Assembly: GCA_018228645.1 (NCBI GenBank)
Contig: CP073693.1
Location: 2,676,416 to 2,740,415 of the forward strand
Source of the DNA: Clostridiaceae bacterium Marseille-Q4143
GTDB lineage: Bacteria; Bacillota; Clostridia; Lachnospirales; Lachnospiraceae
Reading direction: 5' to 3'
Length of the DNA stretch: 64,000 nucleotides
Made by a program: the position numbers and the translations under genes. Of the stretch, positions 9,403 through 16,649 are shown piece by piece (the stretch's first letter is position 1; each line of letters opens with the position of its first letter). The notes under the pieces were generated by a model that saw nothing but the letters and a program-made list of their open reading frames with translations, was not told the DNA's origin and ran no database searches.

Positions 9403-9900
9403 ATGTTAAATGAGAGAGATCTGGAACTGATAGGTGGAGTTGTCACGAAAGCAATAGAACCTGTGCGTGAAGAAGTGAAAGAGCTGCGTGCGGATGTGAC
9501 GGCGCTGCAGGTAGGAATGAAAGAGCTGCGTGCGGATGTGACAGAGCTGCAGGTGGAAGTGAAAGAACTGCGTGCGGATGTGACAGAATTGCAGGTGGAA
9601 GTGAAAGAACTGAGAAAAGATGTGACAAAACTTCAAGGGGATGTAGTGGAGCTTCAGACTGGAATGGAGAAACTCAGTACAGATGTTGAGAGACTTGGCA
9701 GAAAGACTGAGAAAATTGAATTTATCATGGAGAATGAGCTGCGTCCCAATATCTGTAAAATTGCAGAAGGACATCTGGATCTGTCCCGTAAACTTGACAT
9801 GGTGCGGGTCCGACGATCTGAATGTACATTAATGGATATTCAGATATCCGGACTTCAGCTGGATATCCGGGAGATCAAAAATACACTGAAAATAGCATAA
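9403..9900 (+). CDS. Coiled-coil repeat protein of unknown function
   Basis: This 165-residue protein is almost wholly coiled coil. Residues 27-82 are tandem 14-residue (two-heptad) units of the form ELRADVTELQVEVK. The C-terminal part (residues 105-165) is also helical and may oligomerise. It has no membrane segment, signal peptide or enzymatic motif. AGGAGG lies just before the ATG and it has its own promoter. Similar repeat proteins of variable length are common in Lachnospiraceae; their function is not known to me. Confidence 0.75.
   Translation: MLNERDLELIGGVVTKAIEPVREEVKELRADVTALQVGMKELRADVTELQVEVKELRADVTELQVEVKELRKDVTKLQGDVVELQTGMEKLSTDVERLGRKTEKIEFIMENELRPNICKIAEGHLDLSRKLDMVRVRRSECTLMDIQISGLQLDIREIKNTLKIA
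9481..9648 (+). repeat. 42-bp in-frame tandem repeat (3 good copies plus 1 degenerate)
   Basis: Units start at 9481, 9523, 9565 and 9607, each 42 bp and beginning with GARCTGCGTGCGGATGTGAC except the last, which has drifted. The copies code for the coiled-coil repeat and would allow copy-number change by slippage or recombination. Confidence 0.9.
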
Positions 9901-10018
9901 AGAAAGATTTTGGCTGTTGCAAAATGGATGAGGGATCATCTGTTGAGCAGCAGCCTTTTTTGCGTATCCGATATATCAATATATAAGAATCGACAATTGA
10001 AACTGTGGTTCAGTGATT

Positions 10019-10246
10019 TTATGCTGTTTTCTTATTTGAAGCATACGAATCTAAGCTATTGGTATAATCTAATAGCTTTTGAAAATCTAATGCTGCTATT
10101 CCATTTCTAAATTTTGCGTATTCAGAAAATTCTTCCGTTTGCATGTACTGTAATTGTTTTGCACGACCAACGGATTTCCAAGATACTTCCTTTCTGACGC
10201 GTGTTTTTAGAAAACGCGGTTGACACCGTTCTTTGTAAGGACATAA
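10019..10246 (-). pseudogene. Relic of a transposase C-terminus
   Basis: Read on the minus strand, 76 codons run open to a TAA at 10019-10021. They give a plausible protein tail: a CPYKERCQP knuckle, KTRVRKEVSWKSVGRAKQ, EFSEYAKFRNG, then AALDFQKLLDY. The pattern recalls C-termini of DDE transposases, apparently with an internal deletion after FRNG. No start, no terminal repeats and no N-terminal part are visible. It abuts the broken surface-protein gene on the plus strand. The family assignment is uncertain. Confidence 0.4.
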
Positions 10247-11468
10247 GGAGATCAGAGAAGGAAGCCTGGAAGTTGGTGGATATTATGCGGATAACAAAGC
10301 AGTGTATACGACGTCCAAAGCACGGCAGACTGCGGCACCAGGATGTCCGGCCCGCTGGGAGAATCTTCCTGGAAAGGTGATGGTCAATGGACGCAGCCAT
10401 CTGGTACAGTATCAGGTAAGAGAAGCAGATTATCCGGCTTATGAAGCAACCATCGGTCCGGAGCAGATCACCTGGGAAGAGGCAGAAGGGGAAGTACGTA
10501 CGGTACAGGTAAAAAATATCATGAAGACTACTTCGCTCTTTATTCAGAAGAACTGGTCTGACGAAAATGGTGTGAAAAATGCACGTGCACTGCGTCCGGA
10601 ACAGGTAGAAGTGAAGCTGGAATATGCAGCAGGAAATGCGACTGACTGGAAAGCACTTCCATCAGGAACTTATCAAACCACAGAAGGAAAAGAGGTTCGT
10701 GTTGACAGCGAAGGACTTCTGTTATTGTCCGAAAAGGATGGATGGAAGCAGACTCTGACAGGACTTCCTGTCTGTAATGCTGATGGACAGATCTTTCATT
10801 ATCGTGTGACAGAGACCAGACTGCTTTACAAGGACGGACAGATCTATATGGTAAAGAATGGCGATGCGGGCCGTTATCAGGTATCTGAAACGACGGTTCA
10901 GGATGCGGATGGAACCTGGAAAGCCGTTCTGACGAATCAGTTGGTGGATCGTTATCAGGCACGGATCACCAAGCATGCGGAGACGCTGGACGGACCTGTG
11001 CTGGAAGGTGCCGGATATGTATTATACCGGCCGGAACAGATGGATTATTATACTGGACAGGATGCTTCAGGAAATGCTACATGGGGAATCTGGAATGATG
11101 CAAAGATTCTTTATACCGGTTCCGATGGAACGACAATGATTTCCGGACTTCCAAGAGGAAGCTATCAGTTTGTGGAAGTTGCAGCCGCAAAAGGCTATCG
11201 GATTGACAGTACGCCGATTGATTTCACGATTGGGGATGACAATATCGGAACGATCTGCGAAGTTCATCAGGCAGATCTGAAACGAACCGGAGGACACAGA
11301 CACCGTGATACATCGGAGAAAACGATCTCCGGTACAGCGGTAACAGAGATTAAGCCGGTTGGTCCGCCCAGAACAGGCGATGACAATGACTGGAGAATCT
11401 ATGCCGGAATGTCTGTGGGACTGTTGGCAGTCATTGCAGTATTGCTGCGTAAATTAAAGAATCATTAA
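10239..11468 (+). pseudogene. 5'-truncated Cna-B/SpaA-type LPXTG-like surface protein
   Basis: The frame is open from 10239, directly after an in-frame TAA, and has no credible start or ribosome binding site; the GTG at 10302 is internal. The product has Cna-B-like modules (FIQKNWSDENG near residue 90), a SpaA-like domain (LEGAGYVLYR ... LPRGSYQFVEVAAAKGY) and a C-terminal sorting signal: PPRTGDDN, a hydrophobic helix, then RKLKNH. This is the tail of a sortase-anchored adhesin or pilin whose N-terminus has been lost, probably with the insertion of the transposase relic. A short expressed fragment cannot be ruled out. Confidence 0.7.
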
Positions 11469-11483
11469 AGATTGTGTAATTAT

Positions 11484-11515
11484 CAGAACCGCACCATGAA
11501 AATGGTGCGGTTCTG
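11484..11515 (+). terminator. Hairpin after the surface-protein fragment
   Basis: A 14-bp perfect stem (CAGAACCGCACCAT / ATGGTGCGGTTCTG) has a GAAA loop. Only a poor T-tract follows, so termination may be weak. Confidence 0.55.
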
Positions 11516-11529
11516 GTGCTGTTTGGAGG

Positions 11530-11996
11530 GAATGGCTACAGCAGCAAGATATTTTTACTGAAAAAAGCGGATTTAACAGAAAGCTGACGTTATTGGACTC
11601 TAGCATCAAAACATCTGTTTTGACACCGGGAGAGGGATTTTTAAGAATTGATACGGAGCATAAGGTGACGGTTCCCTATGAAGTGACCGGTGCAGCTTCA
11701 GGAAATATGACCATGTCTGTTCTGGTAACAAATGGTGCGTATACGGATGCAAGTTCTAGTGAGATGCACCGTCAGAATATGATGGAACCGTAACAGCTGA
11801 AGAAAGTGAATTTACTGCGTTCGGTACAATTTCTTCGGATGATTATACAATAGCACTGGATAATCAGGAAATGCTGGTACTGCAGACCTTTGTAACGGAA
11901 GAAACATTGAAAAAAGCTGAATCCTGGAGACAGCTGTGTAATCACTGGACCAATGCATGCCGTGCGGTTGTCTTAAGACAATTATCAGATATTTAA
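11530..11996 (+). pseudogene. Frameshifted surface-protein remnant
   Basis: Two frames carry protein-like sequence. The first (to about 11793) reads LLDSSIKTSVLTPGEGFLRI, then VPYEVTGAASGNMTMSVLVT. The second, from about 11775, reads DGTVTAEESEFTAFGTISSD and ends at 11996. The overlap at HRQN-DGTV implies a one-base indel. Style is that of extracellular beta-sandwich repeats in Lachnospiraceae surface proteins. It probably belonged to the same decayed adhesin locus as the gene before it. Confidence 0.55.
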
Positions 11997-12103
11997 AGAA
12001 AATTTAAAAAAGAAAACACCGAAAATGTAGTATAATGGTGCTGTACAGATGCGGTTATCAGTGTATGCTGTAAGAAAATGAAACGTACAGGAGGAAATGT
12101 GTT

Positions 12104-12802
12104 ATGTGGACAAGAGCAGATTTGAAAAGAAATGCAAAATCTGTGCTCAAAAAAAACTATTGGAAGTCAGTGATTGTGAGTCTGATTTTCCTTTTTATTA
12201 CTGGATCAGGTGCAGCCAGTACAGGAAGAGAGGCATCTGATGAACTGAGTAATGCAAAAGATGCATTTGCAGGAATGGATGGTTCTACTTTTTTACTGAT
12301 TATCGGAGTGGTAGCAGGAGCAATTCTGATTTCCATGCTGATTGGTCTTCTTCTGACGATCTTTTTGTGGAACCCACTTCATGTAGGCTGCCAGAAATTT
12401 TTTGTCAATGCAGTTGAGGATCAGGAAGCAGGACTTGGTGACGTCCTTTATTCATTTAAAAATGGATATGGACATATTGGTGGAATCATGTTTGTAAGAA
12501 CTGTTTTTATTTGTCTGTGGTCTGTTCTGCTGATTATTCCGGGTATTGTTAAAATGTATGAATATATGATGGTGCCGTTTATTCTGGCTGAGAATCCGGA
12601 TATGAGCAGAAAAGAGGTATTTGCCCTGAGCAAAAAGATGATGACCGGAAACAAATGGAAAGCCTTCGTGCTGGATCTTTCCTTCCTTGGATGGAGTATT
12701 CTTGGAGGCATTACACTTGGAATTCTGAATGTCCTGTTTGTTGCTCCTTATCAGAATCTGACAAAAGCAGAACTTTACCAGACATTAAAGGATGCACAGT
12801 AA
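12104..12802 (+). CDS. DUF975 family membrane protein
   Basis: A 232-residue protein with the DUF975 opening (MWTRADLKRNAKSVLKKNYW) and about five hydrophobic segments: residues 25-45, 62-90, 130-150, 155-165 and 190-215. The family is widespread in Firmicutes and its role is unknown. A TATAAT at 12031-12036 may be its -10, and AGGAGG precedes the ATG. The AIM24-like gene lies 34 bp downstream, so the two are probably one operon. Confidence 0.85.
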   Translation: MWTRADLKRNAKSVLKKNYWKSVIVSLIFLFITGSGAASTGREASDELSNAKDAFAGMDGSTFLLIIGVVAGAILISMLIGLLLTIFLWNPLHVGCQKFFVNAVEDQEAGLGDVLYSFKNGYGHIGGIMFVRTVFICLWSVLLIIPGIVKMYEYMMVPFILAENPDMSRKEVFALSKKMMTGNKWKAFVLDLSFLGWSILGGITLGILNVLFVAPYQNLTKAELYQTLKDAQ

Positions 12803-12836
12803 AGAGCAGAACATTAAATAGAAGGAGGAATAACAT

Positions 12837-13322
12837 ATGCAATATGAAATCAAAGGCGGCTCTTTTCCGGTTGTAGAATGTAAGCTGGAAGATGGCGAAA
12901 AAATGATTACAGAGAGTGGTTCCATGGTATGGATGTCTCCGAATATGGAGATGTCAACCTCAGGAGGCGGTGTTGGAAAGATGTTTTCCAAAGCATTTTC
13001 CGGTGAGAACCTTTTTCAGAATATTTATACTGCAAACGGAAAGGGACTGATTGCATTTGGATCCAGTTTTCCCGGAAAAATTCTTCCTCTGGAAATCTCT
13101 GCGGGAAAAGAATTTGTTCTTCAGAAATCTGCTTTCCTCGCATCAGAGGCCGGAGTAGAATTAAGCATACACTTTAACAAAAAGCTGGGTGCCGGATTTT
13201 TCGGTGGTGAAGGATTCATTAATACGGTACTTACCGGACCGGGTAAAATCTGGCTTCAGACCATGCCTCTTTACAATGTAGCTATGGCAATCAAACCGTA
13301 TATTCCGACAGGAAACAACTAA
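12837..13322 (+). CDS. AIM24/TIGR00266-like protein, internally shortened
   Basis: The N-terminal two thirds match the TIGR00266/AIM24 family (MQYEIKGGSFPVVECKL, GSMVWMSPNMEM, KSAFLASEAGVELS). The protein has 161 residues, where I recall about 220-230 as usual. The family has two FGGEG-type motifs about 60 residues apart; here FFGGEGFI runs straight into NTVLTGPGKIWLQTMP, which normally follows the second motif. This looks like an in-frame deletion between the two similar motifs. Whether the shortened beta-barrel still folds is unknown. It follows the DUF975 gene and ends at a strong hairpin. Confidence 0.75.
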   Translation: MQYEIKGGSFPVVECKLEDGEKMITESGSMVWMSPNMEMSTSGGGVGKMFSKAFSGENLFQNIYTANGKGLIAFGSSFPGKILPLEISAGKEFVLQKSAFLASEAGVELSIHFNKKLGAGFFGGEGFINTVLTGPGKIWLQTMPLYNVAMAIKPYIPTGNN

Positions 13323-13328
13323 TTGATT

Positions 13329-13373
13329 AAACCTCCAAACTGAGGTAAGATAGACCTATCAGTTTGGAGGTTT
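13329..13373 (+). terminator. Hairpin that ends the AIM24 gene and contains the capA ribosome binding site
   Basis: A perfect 15-bp stem (AAACCTCCAAACTGA / TCAGTTTGGAGGTTT) closes a 15-nt loop and is followed by TATTTTAT. It resembles a terminator for the upstream gene. Its 3' arm contains the GGAGG (13366-13370) that serves the ATG at 13379, so it could also mask translation. Confidence 0.75.
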
Positions 13374-13378
13374 ATTTT

Positions 13379-14554
13379 ATGTCAGAGATAAAACGAGATA
13401 AAGCAACACTGGTTTTTACCGGTGATATCGGATTTGACCGGTATATGGATGGAAAATGGGATGACGAGGAACTGCTGTCTAAAGAGGTACTTGCCTTTCT
13501 TCACAGTGCTGATCATGTCATTGCAAATGTCGAAGGACCGCTGGTGGATCAGGCGACCAATACTACGACGGAGGGTGTACAGCAGCTCATGCATACCATG
13601 AATCCGGCAGCAATCAAAGTGCTTCAAAAAATGAAGGCGGATATCTGGAATATCTGCAACAACCACATTATGGATGCAGGCGAAATGGGCATGAAGTGTA
13701 CCCTGGAACAGGCCGAAAAATACGGAGTAAAGACGATCGGCGCAGGCATGAACCTGAAGGAAGCAAAGAAGCCTCTGATTCTGCCGGATGCAGGCGGAAT
13801 TGGAATGTTCGGTGTGGGATATCAGAGAGGATGCAAACCAGCAGGGGAGGAGAAAGCCGGGTGTCTCAACTGGGCGGATATGGAGATTATTCAAAACGTC
13901 ATCAATGAAATCAAAAAGACCTGCCGCTGGTGCGTGATTGTGTCTCACGGAGGAGAGGAATTCACATCCCTGCCGACGCCTTATACGAGAGACCGGTATC
14001 TGGAATATCTGGAGATGGGCGCGGATGTAGTGGTCTGCCATCATCCCCATGTTCCCATGAATTATGAGACCTTTGATAAGAAAGCCATTTTCTATTCTCT
14101 TGGCAACTTTATCTTCGATACGGATTATCAGCGGGCACAGTTCAATACGGATATTGGTCTTTTGCTGAAATTACATTTTACAGAAGAGGATTTTTCCTTT
14201 GAACCGTTTGGAATTAAAATTGAGCGTGGACCGGAGCATGTGGTACAGGGCGAGATTCCACGCATTTTTGAAGATGTACAGGAAGAAGAGTACTTAAAAT
14301 TGGAGCCCCTTGCGGCAAAAATGTTTATCAGTGCCACCAAACGGCAGCAGATTTATCTGAATCCAGCTGAGTATGCCAATGCTTCCGAAGAAAAATGGAA
14401 GGAAAATTTCTCCAATCCAAGAAGAAGCGGGCGCGTCATCGGGGAGGCACTGGATTTTGCCATTGTCTGCCCACTGGCAGAAAAAGAAAAAGAAAAAGAA
14501 TGGAAAAACAGTAAGCTGGAAAATGTAAAAAATTATATCCTTGAGCAAATATAA
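13379..14554 (+). CDS. CapA family metallophosphatase-like protein
   Basis: This 391-residue protein resembles the PGA_cap / CapA family with a calcineurin-like fold. Metal-site motifs are visible: FTGDIGFDRY near the N-terminus, VEGPL near residue 55, NNHIMDAGE near residue 95, SHGGEEF near residue 195 and HHPHVPM near residue 222, followed by YSLGNFIFD. There is no signal peptide, so it may act in the cytosol rather than in capsule synthesis. The ATG at 13379 is chosen because GGAGG lies 8 nt upstream; that site is inside a hairpin. Confidence 0.85.
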   Translation: MSEIKRDKATLVFTGDIGFDRYMDGKWDDEELLSKEVLAFLHSADHVIANVEGPLVDQATNTTTEGVQQLMHTMNPAAIKVLQKMKADIWNICNNHIMDAGEMGMKCTLEQAEKYGVKTIGAGMNLKEAKKPLILPDAGGIGMFGVGYQRGCKPAGEEKAGCLNWADMEIIQNVINEIKKTCRWCVIVSHGGEEFTSLPTPYTRDRYLEYLEMGADVVVCHHPHVPMNYETFDKKAIFYSLGNFIFDTDYQRAQFNTDIGLLLKLHFTEEDFSFEPFGIKIERGPEHVVQGEIPRIFEDVQEEEYLKLEPLAAKMFISATKRQQIYLNPAEYANASEEKWKENFSNPRRSGRVIGEALDFAIVCPLAEKEKEKEWKNSKLENVKNYILEQI

Positions 14555-14652
14555 TTTATTTCCTGTGAAACTTTTCTGATACATAAATTGTCTAATATAT
14601 AGATAAATAAAAAAGGCGAATATATGTGAAAGAAAAGGGCAGGAGGAGAAAG

Positions 14653-15045
14653 ATGGTACAGACTTTATTGAATGATATGCATAGCCAGCAGCTGCAGAAA
14701 TATAATGATGAGGCTCATAGTATTTATGAGCTGGATTACAGGAATCCTTCCGTGAAAGAATCAGAAGTTGTGTTGGTCAATCTGGCTGCAGAATACTTGG
14801 GATTAAAAAAGACGATTGAATTAATCAAAGCATGTCATGCAAGAGTGGTATCTCTGATACTGTGGGATCCGGAGAATGACTACGCCATTCCCTGTGGAGG
14901 ACATTGGCCCAAAAGCTATCGAACCATTCTGCCGGAACAGGCGGTGATGGAATTCCAGGCCAGGGATATGGACCTGGTTTTCATGAGAAAACCCCAGGAT
15001 GAGGATGGAAACCGACTGATCAGACTGGATTTTGAATCGATGTAA
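14653..15045 (+). CDS. Hypothetical protein
   Basis: A 130-residue protein starting MVQTLLNDMHSQQLQKYNDE; the AGGAGGA at 14641-14647 supports this ATG over the upstream one. It appears soluble and mixed alpha/beta, with a central LLGLKKTIELIKACHARVVSL-like helix and strand and an acidic tail. I recognise no family. A strong terminator follows and the BREX island begins directly after, so it marks the left edge of that island. Confidence 0.65.
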   Translation: MVQTLLNDMHSQQLQKYNDEAHSIYELDYRNPSVKESEVVLVNLAAEYLGLKKTIELIKACHARVVSLILWDPENDYAIPCGGHWPKSYRTILPEQAVMEFQARDMDLVFMRKPQDEDGNRLIRLDFESM

Positions 15046-15065
15046 AGAATGAAGCAAGATAAGAA

Positions 15066-15098
15066 AGAGCAACGAGAAAATCGTTGCTCTTTTTTTTC
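15066..15098 (+). terminator. Rho-independent terminator at the left edge of the defence island
   Basis: The stem AGAGCAACGA / TCGTTGCTCT has a GAAAA loop and is followed by eight T residues. Confidence 0.93.
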
Positions 15099-15123
15099 TT
15101 TCTATATAAAATTCGAGACAGGA

Positions 15124-15176
15124 AAATGCGATATTTCAGAAATCAGATTGCTAAAAACGCATTTCTATGTTATGAT
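15124..15176 (+). promoter_or_regulatory. BREX promoter with candidate XRE operator
   Basis: TTGCTA (15148-15153) and TATGAT (15171-15176) are 17 bp apart. An inverted repeat, AAATGCG (15124-15130) and CGCATTT (15158-15164), brackets the -35 and is a candidate operator for the XRE regulator encoded first in the operon. Confidence 0.55.
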
Positions 15177-15223
15177 AATTTTTATAGTGTAAATAGTTTT
15201 TTCATAAGACGAAGGGTGTAAAT

Positions 15224-15442
15224 ATGGCAGTTAGTTATAAGAAATTATGGAAGTTATTAATTGATAAAGATATGATGAAAAAGGATTTACGTGCGAAGAC
15301 AGGTGTCAGCACAACGACAATGGCCAGACTGTCTAAAGACGAAAATGTGAGTACTGAAATTTTGTCAAAAATATGTTCTGTGCTTAGCTGTGATGTGGGA
15401 GATATTGTAGAGTTTGTTCCGGATAAAAAAGAGAATCAATAG
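15224..15442 (+). CDS. XRE-family HTH regulator of the BREX operon
   Basis: A 72-residue single-domain Cro/C1-type HTH protein (LRAKTGVSTTTMARLSKDENVSTEILSKIC). Small XRE proteins of this type often head restriction and defence operons and act as autorepressors or delay switches. It lies 16 bp before brxA and downstream of the candidate promoter and inverted repeat. That it controls the whole BREX operon is inference from position. Confidence 0.85.
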   Translation: MAVSYKKLWKLLIDKDMMKKDLRAKTGVSTTTMARLSKDENVSTEILSKICSVLSCDVGDIVEFVPDKKENQ

Positions 15443-15458
15443 GGAGGCAGTAAGTAAG

Positions 15459-16064
15459 ATGGATAGTACATACCCGTATATTGCTTCTCTGACAAGGGAG
15501 CCATTCCTTTTTTATGAAATGCGTTCTACCGCAAAGCTGATGGCAGAAGGAAATTCAGATGATGCGATTGTGAAAGAAATTGTAGAGCAAAATCTTTTTC
15601 AGTACCCAACGGAAAAATCTATCACACGCATGGCGAAAGCCTGCATCAAACGGCTTCATGCACTGGAAGATGATTCTCTGGTTTCTGCGATTGCATCACA
15701 GCCAACGGATGTGGCAAAACAGATTTGTTTGTATACATTGATGAAGCAGAGCCGACTGGTCTGGGAATTTATGCTGACCGTCATTGGCGAGAAGTACAGA
15801 TTAAGGGACACGTCTTTTGGTAAGATAGATTTGAATACATTTTTTATGCGTTTGCAGGAACAGAATGATACCGTAGCTTCCTGGAGCGATACCACAATAA
15901 CAAAGTTAAAACAGATCATTGCCAGAGTGCTTGTCGAAACAGAATATCTCGACAATCTCAAGGCAGATCATTTGAATCCAGTATGGCTGCATCCTGTTTT
16001 GGAGAATGCCATCAGAAGCAATGGCGATACTGCGATACTGCCAGCGTTTAATTGCTTTTCATAG
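15459..16064 (+). CDS. brxA: BREX protein BrxA (DUF1819)
   Basis: A 201-residue protein with the DUF1819/BrxA look: YIASLTREPFLFYEMRSTAKLM at the start, followed by a helical body. BrxA homologues are small DNA-binding-like proteins of type 1 BREX. The ATG at 15459 is chosen for the GGGAGG 10 nt upstream; the longer frame runs back into the XRE gene. It is followed by brxB and brxC in the canonical order, which makes the assignment firm. Confidence 0.9.
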   Translation: MDSTYPYIASLTREPFLFYEMRSTAKLMAEGNSDDAIVKEIVEQNLFQYPTEKSITRMAKACIKRLHALEDDSLVSAIASQPTDVAKQICLYTLMKQSRLVWEFMLTVIGEKYRLRDTSFGKIDLNTFFMRLQEQNDTVASWSDTTITKLKQIIARVLVETEYLDNLKADHLNPVWLHPVLENAIRSNGDTAILPAFNCFS

Positions 16065-16075
16065 GAGGTAGCCTG

Positions 16076-16636
16076 ATGAGTGATATAAAAGAACGCCTGG
16101 ACAAAGTTCGGGCATTGATCCAGGAACCGGAGTTTCTGGAAGGCAAGGGACTCAGCAATGAGGTGAATATCAGAATCTTCTGTTATGAACCGGAGAATGA
16201 AATGGTTGTCCGCCATTTTGTGAATCAGCTGGAAACCGATCAGTCCTTAGATTGCCATTTGATTGTTTGTAATTTATATAAAACATTTCTCTCTATCTGC
16301 GATGATATGGACATCACAGATGCCATTCCCGATATGGAGGAAGCTGACGGAAGTGCTTATCTTTTGGAGCAGCTTAACTCTGCAATCGGCAATGGAGAGT
16401 TCATTGATAAAATCCAGTATGAGCCGCACGAACCGGGTGATGTGCTGATGCTGACAGGTGTAGGTGAGGTGTTCCCGTTTATGAGAATCCATACTTTACT
16501 GGAAGCCTTGCAACCGTATTTTTCGGATGTTCCGATTTTGGTTATGTATCCAGGTGAATTTGATGGTCGTCATGTAAAACTGTTCAATCGTCTGACACCA
16601 AATGATTATTACCGGGCATTCAATGTCATAGATTAA
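16076..16636 (+). CDS. brxB: BREX protein BrxB (DUF1788)
   Basis: A 187-residue DUF1788 protein: MSDIKERLDKVRALIQEPEF, IFCYEPENEMVVRHFV, then DVLMLTGVGEVFPFMRIHTL and ILVMYPGEFDG near the C-terminus. BrxB is a core but poorly understood BREX component. AGGAGG precedes the ATG at 16076. brxC begins 13 bp later. Confidence 0.93.
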   Translation: MSDIKERLDKVRALIQEPEFLEGKGLSNEVNIRIFCYEPENEMVVRHFVNQLETDQSLDCHLIVCNLYKTFLSICDDMDITDAIPDMEEADGSAYLLEQLNSAIGNGEFIDKIQYEPHEPGDVLMLTGVGEVFPFMRIHTLLEALQPYFSDVPILVMYPGEFDGRHVKLFNRLTPNDYYRAFNVID

Positions 16637-16649
16637 GGGGGATAAAGCC

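Noticed and set aside
9910..10110. Short plus-strand ORF of 66 codons
   Set aside because: No ribosome binding site, no family resemblance, and it overlaps the transposase relic on the other strand.
10122..10400. Minus-strand ORF of 92 codons
   Set aside because: Low-complexity shadow; the more protein-like minus-strand frame in this region is the transposase relic.
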